Assembly: GCA_002049455.2 (NCBI GenBank)
Contig: KV918776.1
Coordinates: 425,912-489,911 of the forward strand
Reading direction: 5' to 3'
Length of the DNA: 64,000 bases
Source of the DNA: Porphyra umbilicalis
Taxonomy: Eukaryota; Rhodophyta; Bangiophyceae; Bangiales; Bangiaceae
In this document: one piece after another, positions 9,088 through 21,457 of the stretch
Layout of the letters: every line of letters starts with the position of its first letter
Numbering within the stretch: the stretch's first letter is position 1
The notes under the pieces: model-generated
The model's database searches: none
What the model was told of the DNA's origin: nothing
The model's input: only the letters and a program-made list of their open reading frames with translations
Translations under genes and position numbers: made by a program

Positions 9088-12000
9088 TCAATCTCTCGGG
9101 AAGTTCTTTGGGAAGCGCTTGACGATCTTGCTGTGGATGCGCTTCCCGTACGGCGACGCCTTGAGCGCCGGCAAATGCGGACGTATAGCCTCGCACAGCT
9201 GCTCCAGCTGCGGGGATTCGGCGACGAGCAGCGCCCGCTGCACGGGGTAGTTGCCGAAAGAGTCAAAGATCAGCCGCTTGGTCGTGTCCGCGTCCGCCAT
9301 CAGCTCCGCAATGACGAGCCGCCGGAGGTCGCGGCTCGCCAGCTGCAAGCACTTCTCAACAACGTTTGAAGAGAACTTTTGCATAGACAGCTCTGCAAAG
9401 GTACCTCGTAGCCGGATGACAATGTCAGATGTGTAGGCCGGCTCGTTGAGCTCTAGCACGTACTGCACCACGTAATTGCCAAAAGCGTTGGTGACCAGCG
9501 GCAGCGCCGCCGTCGTCACTCGCACCGCAACCTGGTCCCGCTGCGCAGGCGTAGCGTAGTCCATGCACCGCTGCATGACGCAGCAACCGTGGCGGTGCGT
9601 CGCAAGCTCAATCGCGTTGGTGACGACCGCGTCGTAGACAAACTGGTTGGCCGCCGCGTCCATCCGGTGGAGACATCGCTGGATGACGTGGTTCCCGTTG
9701 AGGTCCTTCATCAGGCTCACCGCCGCCGGCGCGAGCACAGACACCATCGCCGTGACCTGCTCCGGTGTCGAGAGGCACTCCACCATACGCTGCACCGCCC
9801 GCGTGCCGTGCATGTTCGTGCTCACGCTCGGCAGCGCGGGGGCAGTGCGGCCAAGGAGCGCCAGACGCTGCGTGTTGGAGCAGTACTCAAACACCTTTTG
9901 GCAGAGGTAATTCGCAAACGGGTCCGTCATCAGGTCGACAAATGGCCCGTACACCTCATCAAAGACGACGTTGATGCGACTCGAGTCGGCCTCCTCGAGC
10001 GCCGTTTGCAAATACCTGCAGCCGTGTTGATCCCGCGCCAGCTCATCGATGCGGCCAACCACCTCAGAAAAGGACATGAAGAGCGGCGGGCTGGTGGCGG
10101 CTGCCCCAAGGCCGAGGGTGTTCCCAACTAAGCCGGTCGACGGCACGGCCATGGAGCCCCCATAGGACGCTCCGAGCCCGCCGCCGCCGCCGCTGCCGCC
10201 GCCGCCGACGCCTCCCGCTGACACGCCGCCGGCCGTTGCCATCGGGGGGCTCCGTGGCGGGGACGTGAACGAGGAGGACATGCTCAGCGAGTGCGCGGCG
10301 TCATAGTCGCCCACGTGCACGCCCGCCGTCACGCCACCGCCGCCGACGCCGACACCACTGCTGACGACGCCGATGCCGACGGGACCCATCGGGGTCGCCG
10401 GTGTGCCCAGCGGCACAGCAGCCCGCGCACCACGGCCAGTCCCTCCTGGCCGACCCGGCCGTGAGGGAGGCAGCGGTGCCCTCCGCCGTCGCTCCCCTCG
10501 GCCCCCGTAAGTCGGTGGCGCCGTCTCCCCCACCCCCATCCGGCCGGTCGCCCGGCCCGGCCCGCCACCAACGCCCATGGCCGGCCCGCCTGGCACCCCC
10601 GTCCCCCGCTCCCCGTCACCATAGTCATAGCCGTACTCGGGTGGCGCTGGCGACCCGTACGGCGAGAGCAGTGGGGACGGCCCATACGGCGGGCGTTCCG
10701 CGCCGCCCGGAGAGGTGCCGAGGTAGGGCCGTGGCGGGGAGTGCACCGGCTGCTGTACTGGCCGGGGCACCCCCCCATAGGGCGAGTAGCCGTACGAGGG
10801 TACCATCTGCGCCGCTGGGGGCATCCCATAGGTCGGTGGGGATACCCCAAAGACCCCTGGCGGGCTCCGCATCGGCGCGCCTCGGTCCACCATTCCATTG
10901 ACCAGCGACGGTGGGGTCGGGCCGCCCACACCCGGTGGCCCCGCGGCGCTGCCACCTGGAGGCTGATGCAGAGACATCATCGCCATCGCGCGAACCGTCG
11001 AGTAGGATGGGTCGTACGGATCCGGCGGTGGCCCCTGCGGCGGCATAGATGGGGGCCCCGCCCCGGACGCGTAGTAGCCATTAGAGTTGAGATAAGGTGG
11101 CGGCTGCATCGGTGGCGGCGCAGGGCGGCCATGGTGGGGTGTACCCCCCGATGGGGAGCCGGCCATCCCGTTGGGAGCTGACCGGCGCAGTGGGCTAGGC
11201 CGGTGGGTAAAGGATGGGGACGTGCCGTTGGCTGCCCCCGAGCCGCCGCCCCCCCCGTACCGGGTGGGTGGTGGTTGTGGCCGGGGCGGCAGCAGCCGAG
11301 CTGGCGCCAGGGGCGGTGTGTAGTGCGAACCGTCCATAAATGGGGACGCCCGGTAGGCGAGGTCGTCGAGCCCGACGTCGGACGGCACCCGTGACAGGGA
11401 CGCCAGGGAGGTCACCGAGTCTTCTCGCAACAGCGCGAGGGATTGAAGGTTGGTCGACGAGCGGGGGCGCATCTTGCGGGACTCGCGAAAGATGAGGTCT
11501 TCCACGGACGCGTCGCTGTCGATGCGCCGCAAGCCGCTGCTGCTGCCGCTGCCACCGCCGCTGCCTGCCGCCAACGAGGAGGCTTGGCCAAGCGGGGTAC
11601 CCTGTGAGGGCGCCATCCGACCACCGACCGGCACCGACACCGGCTCCAACGGGGGCGGCAGCTTTTGCTTCTCTGGGTAGTTGTTGTAAAAGGCCTCGTA
11701 ATGCACGTCGCAGCGGATGTCTGACAGCGCCGCGTTGTAGTCAGCCTGCGCGCCACCCTCACACAAAAGGGGCCAGATGCCAGCGCAGCGGGCAAGCAGC
11801 GTACGGTCATCAAGACAAAATGTCACAAAGACAGCCAATAAAACGAAAGGTGAGTGTGCCGCCCACACCAACCCAAGGGCCGTGGAGCATGTGCGAGACA
11901 CGGCCAGGCTTACGCGTACATCCACCCCCACCGTCCGTCATCACTGGGTTTCCCCACATATATGACGTCCACTCTACTCCAACCACGACCGAGCCCCCCC

Positions 12001-12598
12001 CCACCGATACCCGAGTCACCACCCCATCGCCGCGCATCGCTCGCCACGCAGCCCACAACTCAGCTGTCCACTTCCCCACCCCTTACCCTCAACGTACCGC
12101 GTAGGACGACAGCGAGCGCGACGAGACTTCCAGGTCTGGCGGCGCCGACGCCGTCTCGGCCCGGTCCGGCACCTCCCCCTGCAGGTGCTGGAACGCCCCC
12201 GCCTCGACAGTGCCGCGCGGCGCCGCCCGCCCGCTGTCGCTGTCACTGTCCGGCCCAGCGGCGAGCGCGTCGGCCGCACGGTGGATTGCCCCCCCCCCAT
12301 GGCGCGGCTGCTCGCCCACCCCGGGCGGCGGCCGCGCTCCCAGCGTCCGCGGCGGCGCGCGGGGGCTCAACCCCCCCGCCCCGCGCACCGCCGCCGCCGC
12401 GACCGACGGGGGCCGGTGGCGGAAGCGCTCCACGCCTGCCGGCACGAGGCTGCCCGCCCCCGACTCGCCGTCGCCGCCAAACGGGACGCCGCCGAGAACC
12501 CCATGCGGGGGAAGCGCCGCCGTCGTGGCGCCCCCCCCGCCAGTCCTCGCCAGGTCGGGGGCGTCGCCACCGTCGCCGCCGCCGCGTCCGCCGTTCAT
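9088..12598 (-). CDS. Pumilio/PUF-family RNA-binding translational regulator (1052 aa)
   Basis: Two exons, 12598-12098 and 11745-9088. The intron 12097-11746 has a GTACGT donor and GCGCAG acceptor, phase 0; the codon sum is exact. The N-terminal ~720 residues are disordered and rich in Gly, Pro and Ser. They contain a conserved-looking block, DYNAALSDIRCDVHYEAFYN...KLPPPLEP, like the region before the repeats in plant Pumilio proteins. The last ~330 residues hold eight PUF repeats. Their base-reading positions are, in order, CR..Q, NY..Q, TR..Q, NH..Q, CC..Q, NY..Q, SN..E and NY..Q. By the published PUF code, read from repeat 8 to repeat 1, this gives UGUAUAUA, the canonical Pumilio element. 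PUF proteins bind 3' UTRs in the cytoplasm and repress or localise mRNAs. The ATG at 12598 gives the only start of exon 1 without a longer low-complexity leader; earlier in-frame starts are possible. Confidence 0.93.
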
Positions 12599-14558
12599 TG
12601 CTACCGGCGGCGCACGCGCCCACCTTACCGGGCGCTGATCCCGCCGCGCAGCGCGCGCCGGTCGGCCGCCGCTACCGCCGCCGCCGCCGTCGCCGCCAGC
12701 ACGTTTCTGCAGCCAAGAACCGGGCCACCAATCGTGGATGCTTGGATGCACAGCCGGGGGGGGGGGGGGGGTCACAACGCCACCCACGGAGCGCAGTGGC
12801 AACGGGCAATGCACCCGGTCGGCGGTCAGCTGCACAGGCCCACCCAGATGGAACAACAAGGGCCGACAATCCGCGGTGAGACACGCAGGGCGAAAAAAAA
12901 GGTAGCGAGCCTGCGTCGGCGGAGCCCACCGCCGCCCGCCGCACCACCACGGTCGGCACCGCGGTGCGCCACCCGCCCGCACGCACCGCCAGCCGCGCGC
13001 GCGCACCGGCTGCGCTGCGTCACGCGTTCCCCCCCCCCGCCCACCCCCGCCGCGGCGGCGGGGGCGCGGCGCCGCAGCGGCGGGGCGCGGCGCGGCGCGA
13101 GGCGGTGGCGGGCCGAAACGGGGCAGCCGCGGACCGCGGCGGCTAGTCGCGCTGTTGCAGCCGCGCGCTCGGCGCGGACGACCCCAACGCACAAACGCGC
13201 GCCACAGGTCAGGCGCGGCCCGTGCCCCTCTGCCGCGCGCTCGAGCGCCAAACCCCTCCGGCGTGTGCAGCCGGAAGCGGACGGGTCACCGCCGCGGCCA
13301 CCCATCCACAGTCGGGGGCGCGGTGATCCAGTGCTGGGTGACCCCGCTCCGCCCCTCACCATTGCACGACTGGGCCGGCCCGAGGAATCTCTATTGTTGG
13401 GCCCGCTCGCCGCCTTGGCGCAGGCCGTCTCGTGCGAAAAGCCCAGCTGCAGGTTGCTGTTTCTGCGAGTCTGGGCCCGACCGTGGCTTGGGTGGCGCAC
13501 CACGCTTGGCGCGGCTTGCTGGTGCAGTCGGCCGGCCCCATCTGAGGTTTGGCCCAATGTGGTGGCGGCGTTTTGGTCACAGCCCCATGTCATCCCTCTT
13601 GTGGTGGTCCATGATCCTTCGGGCCCGAATGGAGCATACAGTGGCTTGGCCGCGAAAAATAGTACGGCACCGTACTGTAGCACCCATCTGTTCACACCCT
13701 TAATAATGTGGCACCCAATGGTTCTCACCCCACCCAGCTTCCGAGCACATGACATCAAGATGCTGAACAGCGCCTCGGGGCGTCTGACAAGAATTCGAGG
13801 TGCTCAAAGTTTCAAGACGCGTCGTCCATGGCTATGCCGACGCTGCGACAGCGGCTCCGGTTGCTCGCGAGACGGCGGCGATAGCGGCAAATGGAGACCC
13901 ATCGACATCAAGACGGAGAGCCAATGCGCACCCGGCCATGAAGCCGCAGCCACCAATATCTCCGAGCAACAACAAGGATAGAGCCGCAAGCAGCTTCGCC
14001 CGATGGCGGCGGTCGCGTCCGTCCCTCCCTCCCCACCACTGCCTTCGCGGTCGTCTACTGCTTCATCGCCGCCCACCATGGCAATGATGCCGCAGCACCG
14101 CCATCGCTACTGCTGATGTGTCACTCACTACGCTGTAGTGAGTTCTCTATAGAGTGTCCGCAACTCAAGATGTGGGTCAACTATCGCAATTTTATCGATC
14201 GGAGCCCACATTTGTACCCGCTCCGGTTTGCCGACTGACAGAGATTTTTTGTGGCTAGGACGTTTTTTCATCCTTGACGAATGACGATGAAGCTAAGTAA
14301 ACGGGCGTCCGATAAATCCAACTCTGACGATCTCGGCTGCTTGGCGCCGCCGCGTCACCCAGAGCATGAAGCCGGCCAAGTCGGCCTCGTTGAGCCCGAC
14401 GACTCGCGCCGGTTGCCCATTGTGCCGCCGCGGGCGATTATCCTACTATAATACTGCTGCTGTTTGCTGCGTCGCCTTTCCGCACCCTGCGTCAACCTCT
14501 CTTGGTCCTTCTCTGTGGTGCCATCTCTGCCGCGGTACCTGCCCTTCACACATCGGCC
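12599..14558. other. Intergenic, no recognised gene
   Basis: The part nearest the PUF start (to ~13150) is GC-extreme and may hold its promoter and 5' UTR. From about 13300 to 14360 composition is balanced and ORFs are short. A small hairpin (CTCACTAC / GTAGTGAG) lies near 14124-14142. Another self-complementary spot, AGTACGGCACCGTACT, lies near 13660. Confidence 0.5.
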
Positions 14559-14695
14559 ATGGCGCCGCCTGTGGCTGCCTTTGCCGGCGCCCCTGTCGGG
14601 GCCCCGCTCATCCCCCCCCCCGCGGGCTGCCGTCGCTCCGCAGCCACCACTCGTGCCGCCCGTCCCCCCCCCCCCGTCATGCCACGGCGGTGCGC
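14559..14695 (+). other. Out-of-frame transit-peptide-like leader before the next gene
   Basis: From the ATG at 14559 the frame reads MAPPVAAFAGAPVGAPLIPP, then an Arg/Ala/Thr-rich stretch and a stop right where the downstream frame begins. Lack of acidic residues, hydroxylated and Ala-rich content, and an early Phe are what a red-algal plastid transit peptide looks like. It is one frame away from the main ORF, with a long C run between them. A different length of that run would fuse the two. Confidence 0.45.
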
Positions 14696-16390
14696 ATGAT
14701 GACCCCCCCCCCGTCGTCCGCCGACGATGACGTGGAGCCCGGCCACCTGCCCATGGGCATGTCCATCCCCGGCTTCACCCCCGCCGACGTGGCCTACGTC
14801 TCTGCGGCGGACAATTCGACCGACTTTGTGCAACGCATGAACGAGACGATGGGCCGGCTGCGGCGGGAAAGGGGCATTGGCAACGAGGCGGCGGGCAAAA
14901 CCGCGTCGGACGACTATGTCGACAACCTGCGGCGCTACTCGGCGGCCGCCCCCGACGCGCTGGCGCTCGCCGACGCGGCCGTGACGGCCGCGTCGCCCAC
15001 GGAAGCCATTGACCTGCAGCGGGGCTTTGATAACGCGGGCGAAAACTACATGCGGGATTTGGCCACGGCGGCGGCGGTCGCGCGCGCGGGGCGCTCGGAG
15101 GAGGGGGGGGTGGCCGACACGCGGGAGCTGCTGTCTGAATTAAACAAGGAGACGGCGGAGCGCATGACGGCGGCGCGGGGGGAGGCGGGCGGCCGGGGGT
15201 TGGACGCCGCACCGCTGCCGCCGGGGTGGCGGGGCCGCGTCGCCGCGGATGTAGACGACGCGGACACTGGCGCGCCGCCGGGGGTGCCACCGCCGGCGGC
15301 GGCCGCGGGCGGCGGCGGCGACCCCTCTGCCGTCGCCGACGAGCTGTTTGCCGAGGAGTCGCCCGCAGAGGCCGAAGACGCCATCGAGGCGTCCGTGCGG
15401 GCGATGCGCGCCAAGCTCGGCGTCCCCGACGATGAGGACGACGAGGATGGCGCCGGGGAGGTGTACCCCCAGGGGGAGGTCCCCGTGTACGGGCCCCTCG
15501 GCGGCGGGGGGGCGCCCGCCCCGTCGGCCGCCGCTGCGGCGCCGCGGGGACGGCGCACGCCGCCCCCCCGCGCGTGGGAGGAGGAGCCCCCTCCCGCCGC
15601 CCGCGGCGGCGCGCCCCCGCCAGTGGCGGCGGCCGACCGGCAGGCGCCCCCGGCGGCGCCGGCGCCGACGGCGGCGGCGGCCGAGGCGGGGGCGGCGGCG
15701 GCGGCGGCGGCGGCGGAGCCCGCCTCCCCTCCCCTCGTCGGCGAGGGGGACGACGAGGCGGCGCTCACGTCAAAGATTGACTTTTTCGAAGCGTACCTCC
15801 GCCGCCTCGAGCGGTCGTCCGACGCGCCCGAGCAGCGCGCCGCCGCGGCCGCGTCGGCGCCGCCGCCCGTGGCGGTGGACCGCCACGGGGGGGGCGGGGA
15901 GCCCGCCCTCGGCCTCGCTGCCGTGATGCGGGAGGAGGACGCTGCGGCGGTGGCGGCGGCGGCGGCGGCGGCAGAGGCGCCGCCGGTCGTCGACCCAACC
16001 ACCCCCGACGCGGTCGCGGACGCGCAGCTGGCGGTGGCGCAGGCGGAGCTCGACGCCCTCCTCGCGGCGGTGACGCCGCCCGAGGTGCCAGCCGCACCGG
16101 CGGCGGCGGTGGTGGCGGTGACGGAGGAGGCCACGCCCCCCGCTCCCCCCGCCGCCGCCGCCGCTGCCGCCGCCGCCGCCGCCCCCCCCGCCCCCGCTCC
16201 CGCCGCCGCCGTCCCCGCGCTGGTGCCGACCGGCGGCGCGAGCGACGCGATGGTGGCGGCGGCCCTGGGCGAAGTCGCCGCCGAGATGAAGCGGTACAAA
16301 AAGGTGCTCAAGGCCGCCCGCAAGGAGCACCAGGCGCGGGTGGAGAACATTGTGCGGGGGATGGCCGCGTCGGCAGAGGGGGCGGACTGA
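14696..16390 (+). CDS. Unrecognised Ala/Pro-rich protein, probably plastid-directed
   Basis: The frame from the ATG at 14696 (MMTPPPSSADDDVEPGH) is open to TGA at 16388. The first ~150 residues are non-repetitive and look folded: MSIPGFTPADVAYVSAADN, then three similar helical segments (FVQRMNETMGRLRRERG, DDYVDNLRRYSAAAP, ENYMRDLATAAAVARAG). The centre is an acidic, Ala/Pro-rich spacer. A motif, TSKIDFFEAYLRRLERSS, lies near residue 365. The C-terminus (LGEVAAEMKRYKKVLKAARKEHQ) is a basic amphipathic helix and probable coiled coil. I do not recognise the family. The longer frame back to 14366 adds a Cys-rich leader that looks non-coding, so the internal start is preferred; the true start may be 14559 after a frame correction. 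Confidence 0.65.
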   Translation: MMTPPPSSADDDVEPGHLPMGMSIPGFTPADVAYVSAADNSTDFVQRMNETMGRLRRERGIGNEAAGKTASDDYVDNLRRYSAAAPDALALADAAVTAASPTEAIDLQRGFDNAGENYMRDLATAAAVARAGRSEEGGVADTRELLSELNKETAERMTAARGEAGGRGLDAAPLPPGWRGRVAADVDDADTGAPPGVPPPAAAAGGGGDPSAVADELFAEESPAEAEDAIEASVRAMRAKLGVPDDEDDEDGAGEVYPQGEVPVYGPLGGGGAPAPSAAAAAPRGRRTPPPRAWEEEPPPAARGGAPPPVAAADRQAPPAAPAPTAAAAEAGAAAAAAAAEPASPPLVGEGDDEAALTSKIDFFEAYLRRLERSSDAPEQRAAAAASAPPPVAVDRHGGGGEPALGLAAVMREEDAAAVAAAAAAAEAPPVVDPTTPDAVADAQLAVAQAELDALLAAVTPPEVPAAPAAAVVAVTEEATPPAPPAAAAAAAAAAAPPAPAPAAAVPALVPTGGASDAMVAAALGEVAAEMKRYKKVLKAARKEHQARVENIVRGMAASAEGAD

Positions 16391-17149
16391 GCCACTGGGG
16401 GGGGGGGGTTGGGGGGAGAGGCGGGGGTGGGACGTGGAGCAAGTCGCGTTGCGGGGTGGTTATTTTTTTGGACTTGCCCGTTTGTATGGGTTGCGGTGCT
16501 GGGTGCCTCGCCCGGCGCTGACGCGCCGCGCGTCGCGCGGCGGTCAGGGGCGGGCGGGGCCTGCCGCCGCCGCGTCGAGGCCGTACCCGCGCCAGGTGGT
16601 CTAGGTCGGCGACGGCAGCGAGTTGTAACTGCCGAGAGGCATCACAAGACGGCGGTCCCCGTATGCATCCCCGTGCTGGCCGACCATGGTTTCCCCCAGC
16701 GTGCCGGCCGGTTCAGCCCTTCCCACCCCCCGCCACCCCTCGCCGCGCGGCTACCGCGCCACAGATCCCCGCCGCTCCCGCCGCCGCCGCGCACGGCGCC
16801 GCGCCGTCGGCCGACGCGGCGCCCGCCGCCGCGCCAGTGGCAGCCCCGGCGCGCGCGCGCACCGGCGCCGGCGCGGCGCGCGGCCGCAGAGCAGCGTCGT
16901 CGGCGGCGGCGACGGCGCGCGGGGCAGACGGTCGGCGGCGGCCACCGCCCCGCGCGCGGGGCCGGGACACGCCCGCACCGCCGCCGTCCGGTCCCCTTCC
17001 CCGCCGCCGCGGCAGAGCCGCGTCGCCCAACGGCGCGCGGCGTCTGCGGGCGCGCCGCCCCGCCCGCGCGCGGGCGCGCGCGGTCGCCCCCACCGTCGGC
17101 CGCGGCGGCGGCGCGGGGCGGACCGCCTGATGGCGACCCCGCGCCGACA

Positions 17150-17324
17150 CGGCGGAGGCGGCACCCCTTTTCCGGCCCCACGTTCCCCCCGCCACGGCAA
17201 TGTGGCTGTACGTGCCCCCGTGCGCGCTTGCGGCTATGAAGCCGGCCGGCGTGCCCGGTGTCGATGCGTCGCCGAGCGCGTCACCGCTCTGGAGGCCAGG
17301 GTATTGCACGCACGTGCCTAGAAT
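17150..17324. repeat. Dispersed repeat, copy 1 (partner at 40060-40231)
   Basis: About 175 bp is shared, in the same orientation and roughly 85-90% by eye, with 40060-40231. Both contain GTGGCTGTACGTGCCCCCGT and GGGTATTGCACGCACGTGCC. The partner lies inside the TIR-bounded element 39581-40346, directly next to its palindrome. This copy lacks the palindrome and the terminal repeats, so it is probably a truncated element. Confidence 0.85.
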
Positions 17325-17401
17325 CGGCAAAAACTCTCTATGCCATCATTGGTTGTTTCCCCAGAATAGCCACCACGTGGGTAACAGACAGGGATGTGAG
17401 C

Positions 17402-17439
17402 CGATAATTATCACGCGATAATGTTTGTCATAATTATCG
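17402..17439. repeat. AT-rich hairpin
   Basis: Perfect 10-bp arms CGATAATTAT (17402-17411) and ATAATTATCG (17430-17439), with an 18-base loop, in otherwise GC-rich DNA. Function unknown; it could be the terminus of an AT-rich element. Confidence 0.75.
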
Positions 17440-20400
17440 CAAAATCATCGACATCATGCCAGCACCCGCTGATAATAATCGTCGGTGGGCCACGTGTTCG
17501 TATCTAAATGGAATTTTACGTATCCGGCATGGGCAGCACGAAATCTTAGACTCTTCATCCAGGCAAATAGCCACAAACGGCCCACCAACGGCCCACGCAG
17601 CAACTGCAAAAACTCTCTGCTGTCATATGACCATGATCATGGGCCGGTGGGGGGTGGCCAGTGTCCCTCCCGCCCGCCGCTGCGCTGTCGGCCGCACGCG
17701 GTGGGGCGGCGCGACGGCGGGTGCGACACGGGCGGGCCACCGGGCAGGCCCATTCGCGCCGCCGTCGCCAGACGGGCGGGGCGCCGCCCCACTGCTGGCC
17801 GGTCGGACATCATGGAGAGGGGCGGTGACCGTGCCCCGCCCGCCGTGCCCACCGTCGCCGCGGCTGTGGGCGACGGCCAGCGTCGGTGGGGGCGGCCGCC
17901 GCGACGGCCGCCGCGACCGCGTGGCGGCTGCGGGCAGCGGGGCCGACGTGGCGCCCACCACCGTGGCCGTCACGGCTACGCGCTGGGTTGAGCATACAAG
18001 TGCGGGGCAGGGGGGCGGGGCGGGGGTGAGGAGGGCCTTGCTGTTGGTGTGAGGAGGATGCACGCAGTAGGACTGCCACGCCTCCAATGGCCGCTTGTCC
18101 AACGCCAAAAGCGCACTGAAACGTTGTCCAGACCTTGTAGAGTGATCACGCTCCGCGGCCTCACGAGAGGCCTCCTCGTCAAGTCTGCGGAAACGGCTCG
18201 TGACAGTGTACGGTGCGCAGTCAAAGGTGGGTTTGGGGCCCAGGGGACCAGATGCGCCGAGTTGCTAGGTTGGACAAGAAGGGGAGTGGAGAGGAGAAAG
18301 AGAGCTGAATGCAGCACCGCTTACGTCCACGCCACGGCATCCGTCTCGTGCGGCCAGTGTCGCGCCTACACGTCACTGCAGGTGCACATCCCAACGCCCT
18401 GCACCCGCGCCATCGACAGGATCCATACACGCATCCGGGTCAGTCCGGTCTCTCCCACCACGCCCCTGTTTCACCTCGGCGGCCGCTGTGCGCGGCGGTC
18501 CCTGGTACAACCCAGCCACCAGCCCCGTGCATCGCTCCACCGACAGTGCCCGTGGCGCAGCAACCACCTCCGCACTTTGGCCACTGAGGGGGCGACTGAA
18601 ACCCCCGCAAAGGTTACGTTTCTCTCAACGGATGGCAGCGCGCAGTGCCTGCGCAAGCGTGGCAGCACGCAGGTCAGGAGGTGTGTGACGGAAACCCCCT
18701 TGCGCATCTGCTCGCCACCCGCCGGCTGCAGGCAGGAATGCGGTCGGAGCTTCACCGGCGCCGTATCAGAGGCGGAAAAGGCGGCGGCGCGTGCGGCGAG
18801 GGCGCCGACTTTGGGATCACGCGGGTGATGCCCGTCGCTGTGGCCTCCTCTTTTGACGGCGCAAGGCTGGGGTGGCGTGGGCAGCCCCCACCAGCGGCGG
18901 CAGTAGCGCGTCGAGGACGCGGCTGCCCGGCTGCATGGGCGCCCACGCACCCGTCGCCGGGCCAAACACGCGGCGTGCGTCGCGGTGGGGGGCACCCGCC
19001 GCCCCGTGTCGCGGCCGCCCTCGTGTCTGAGGGGGCGCCCGTCGTCGCTGCCGCCGACGCCACCGACGTTGCGGCGGCGGCGTCGGCAGGCACTGGAGAC
19101 GTCGCGGTCCTTCCGTTGCCGCCCCCCCCCAGGACCACCTCGGCGCGGCCGCCCCCTCTCCGTTTGGCTCGCCCTCACACAACTCAGCGGCGGCGCCGCG
19201 GCAGTCGCCGGCACGGCGGCGGACGCCGCCGCACCAAACAGACAGTGCTGGGCCACCCACCACGCGGCCACCACTACCCGCCGGGCGGGGCGGGGGTGCG
19301 GGAGGGACGCTCCCCCGCTGATGGTGCGGCCACGGCCGCGGCCGACGCGGCGTCCACCCCCACGGCGCGCGACGCCAGGGCCTTCCGCCATCATGGCGCA
19401 ATGATTGCGCATCCAGGCCAGTCAGAATGCACGGGAAAAGGAAGAGATCACAGTTTTTGTTATGGCAGCTCTTCTGCCCGGGCAAAGGGCGGCAAACAGC
19501 TGCTGTCAGGCCGGGACACGGACACGTGCTATAGCGCGTCCACAGAGATGGACCGCGGGTCAGTGACGGCCTTGCAGCGAATGCGTGGCGCACGCGCGAC
19601 GCGCTCGTGCCCTGCGCCCGAGGGCAGCACACACGTGCCCGTCACCCACACGCGTCGCCGCTCATCGCCCAACAGAGCAGGACGCTACCCGTCGCGGGGG
19701 TGCAACGGCGCAGCGCGTGCCAGAGCCCCAATCGAGCACGAATATGGTCCCCGCAAGAGAGAAGCGCATCGTGAATGGTTGAATCATCGGTTGGAATCGC
19801 CGTCTGAGCCACTCAATCGGCAATCTCCTTCACGATGGCGTTGTTTGCAGGACTTCTTTTGGGATGCGCAGCATCGGGGAGCCATGGTGCCGTCGCCATT
19901 TGGCCACAATATTTGGCTGTGGCCGAGACCTTGTCTGTCGGAGCAGTTTCGTTCCCAACTCACAAATTCAGCCCCATCATCCCGCTCAAAGGTAGTTCAC
20001 CGTGACATCCTTTGAAGGTTTTGATGTGAAGGATAAGGAAATGGGTAAATTTTGGGTAACGGATGAATCGATAGATAGGACATGATCATCGCGTGATCAC
20101 ATGACACCGCCAGTGATATGGCGGACTCGCGAGGATGCGAGGATTGTCACGAAGAAACTTCTTGGTCTCGTGAGCCGACACGCCCGGATGGCAATGACGC
20201 TTCCTCGAGTCTGGTGCGTGCAAAGGACCACGATCGGCCGTGGCGGTCCGGCTTAGCTTGCAACTGGGGCATCCAGCTGGGTGGAAAGCGGGGTAGTTCA
20301 GCCCGCGGAGACCACGCCATGCGGTGACAGATCCTGGACGCGCGTCGGGCAACTGGGAACCGCCCTCCCGGCCGACGACCGCCGCCGCTGGCGCATCGCC

Positions 20401-21083
20401 TCGGCGGGGCGGGTGCGCCATCTCCCCACACCAGCCGCCGCGTCCAAAACCCCAAAATGCAAAAAAAAAGGGTTGTGACCGATCTAGCACCCCGGCCACG
20501 CCGCCGACGCCCAAACCCAAACCAACTGCCGCGCGCCGGCTCGAGAGCGGCGAGCCAGACGGCGGCGAAAACAACCCACGTCGACCACGCCAAAAAAAAA
20601 AAACAGTTACTAGCAGAGCACGACCGCGCATACGCGGGCGCCTCGTCTCGAAACAAAAAGGAAAAACCGCAAAAAGAACTACACGGACCCCGCGCGCGCC
20701 CGCCGCGCCCCCGTCGGCGGGTCCACCGTCGGGCGGGTACACTGGCAGGCGCTGGGGGGCGCCACCGCGGGGTGGGGACCCTGGCGGCGGCGGCACCGGC
20801 GGCGGCCCCTGCCGCCTGCGCCTCGGAAACAGCAGGCGGCCGCTCGCCACCATGCCCGTCTGGTACAAGCGCCTCCGCCGCCGGCGCGGGTACGGCCGCA
20901 CGGCAGAGCCGCCCCCCGCCCGTCTGCGAAAGGGAAACCGACGCGGGGCCTGACGACCGGCGGGCGCGCCGCCGGCACGGGGGGCGCCCGCGCCGTCGCG
21001 CCACTGGGGCGCCCGCCCCCGTCGCGCCAACGGCGCCACCCCCCCCCCCCCCCCCCCCCTCCCCGCCCACGCCCCCACTCCCT

Positions 21084-21421
21084 TCAGATGTGTCCCTTGA
21101 ACGCACACCGATCGACCGTGTGCCCCGTGCGCCCACACCGCGAGCACACCGCCTTGTCCGCCCGATCCCGCCGCGCCGACAGGGCTTCCGACAGGAGCGC
21201 GTCAAAGAGGCGGAGCACCTCGGCAAACGCCGCTTCCGCCTGCTCGTCCGCCCCCGGCACGGCCGCGAGGGACGCGTCGAGGAGCGTCTGCGCGCGGATG
21301 ACCGCCGCCGCCGCCTCGGGGCGGGTGAGCCACCGCCCGAGGTGCGACGCGAGCGGCGGGGGGGGCACCGCCCTCCGACCCGTGGCGGCAGCGTAGCCGC
21401 CGCCGCCGCTGCCGCCGCCGC

Positions 21422-21457
<36 letters not shown>

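Larger units (their letters stand above)
16391..21083. other. Long intergenic region, mostly GC-rich low complexity
   Basis: No ORF with a recognisable domain on either strand. 16700-17160, 17640-18000 and 18850-19380 are GC-extreme blocks that produce long Arg/Ala/Pro frames in every register. 17150-17324 is a dispersed repeat and 17402-17439 a hairpin (listed separately). 20440-21060 contains A runs and C runs and is the likely 3' flank of the minus-strand gene ending at 21084. Confidence 0.5.
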
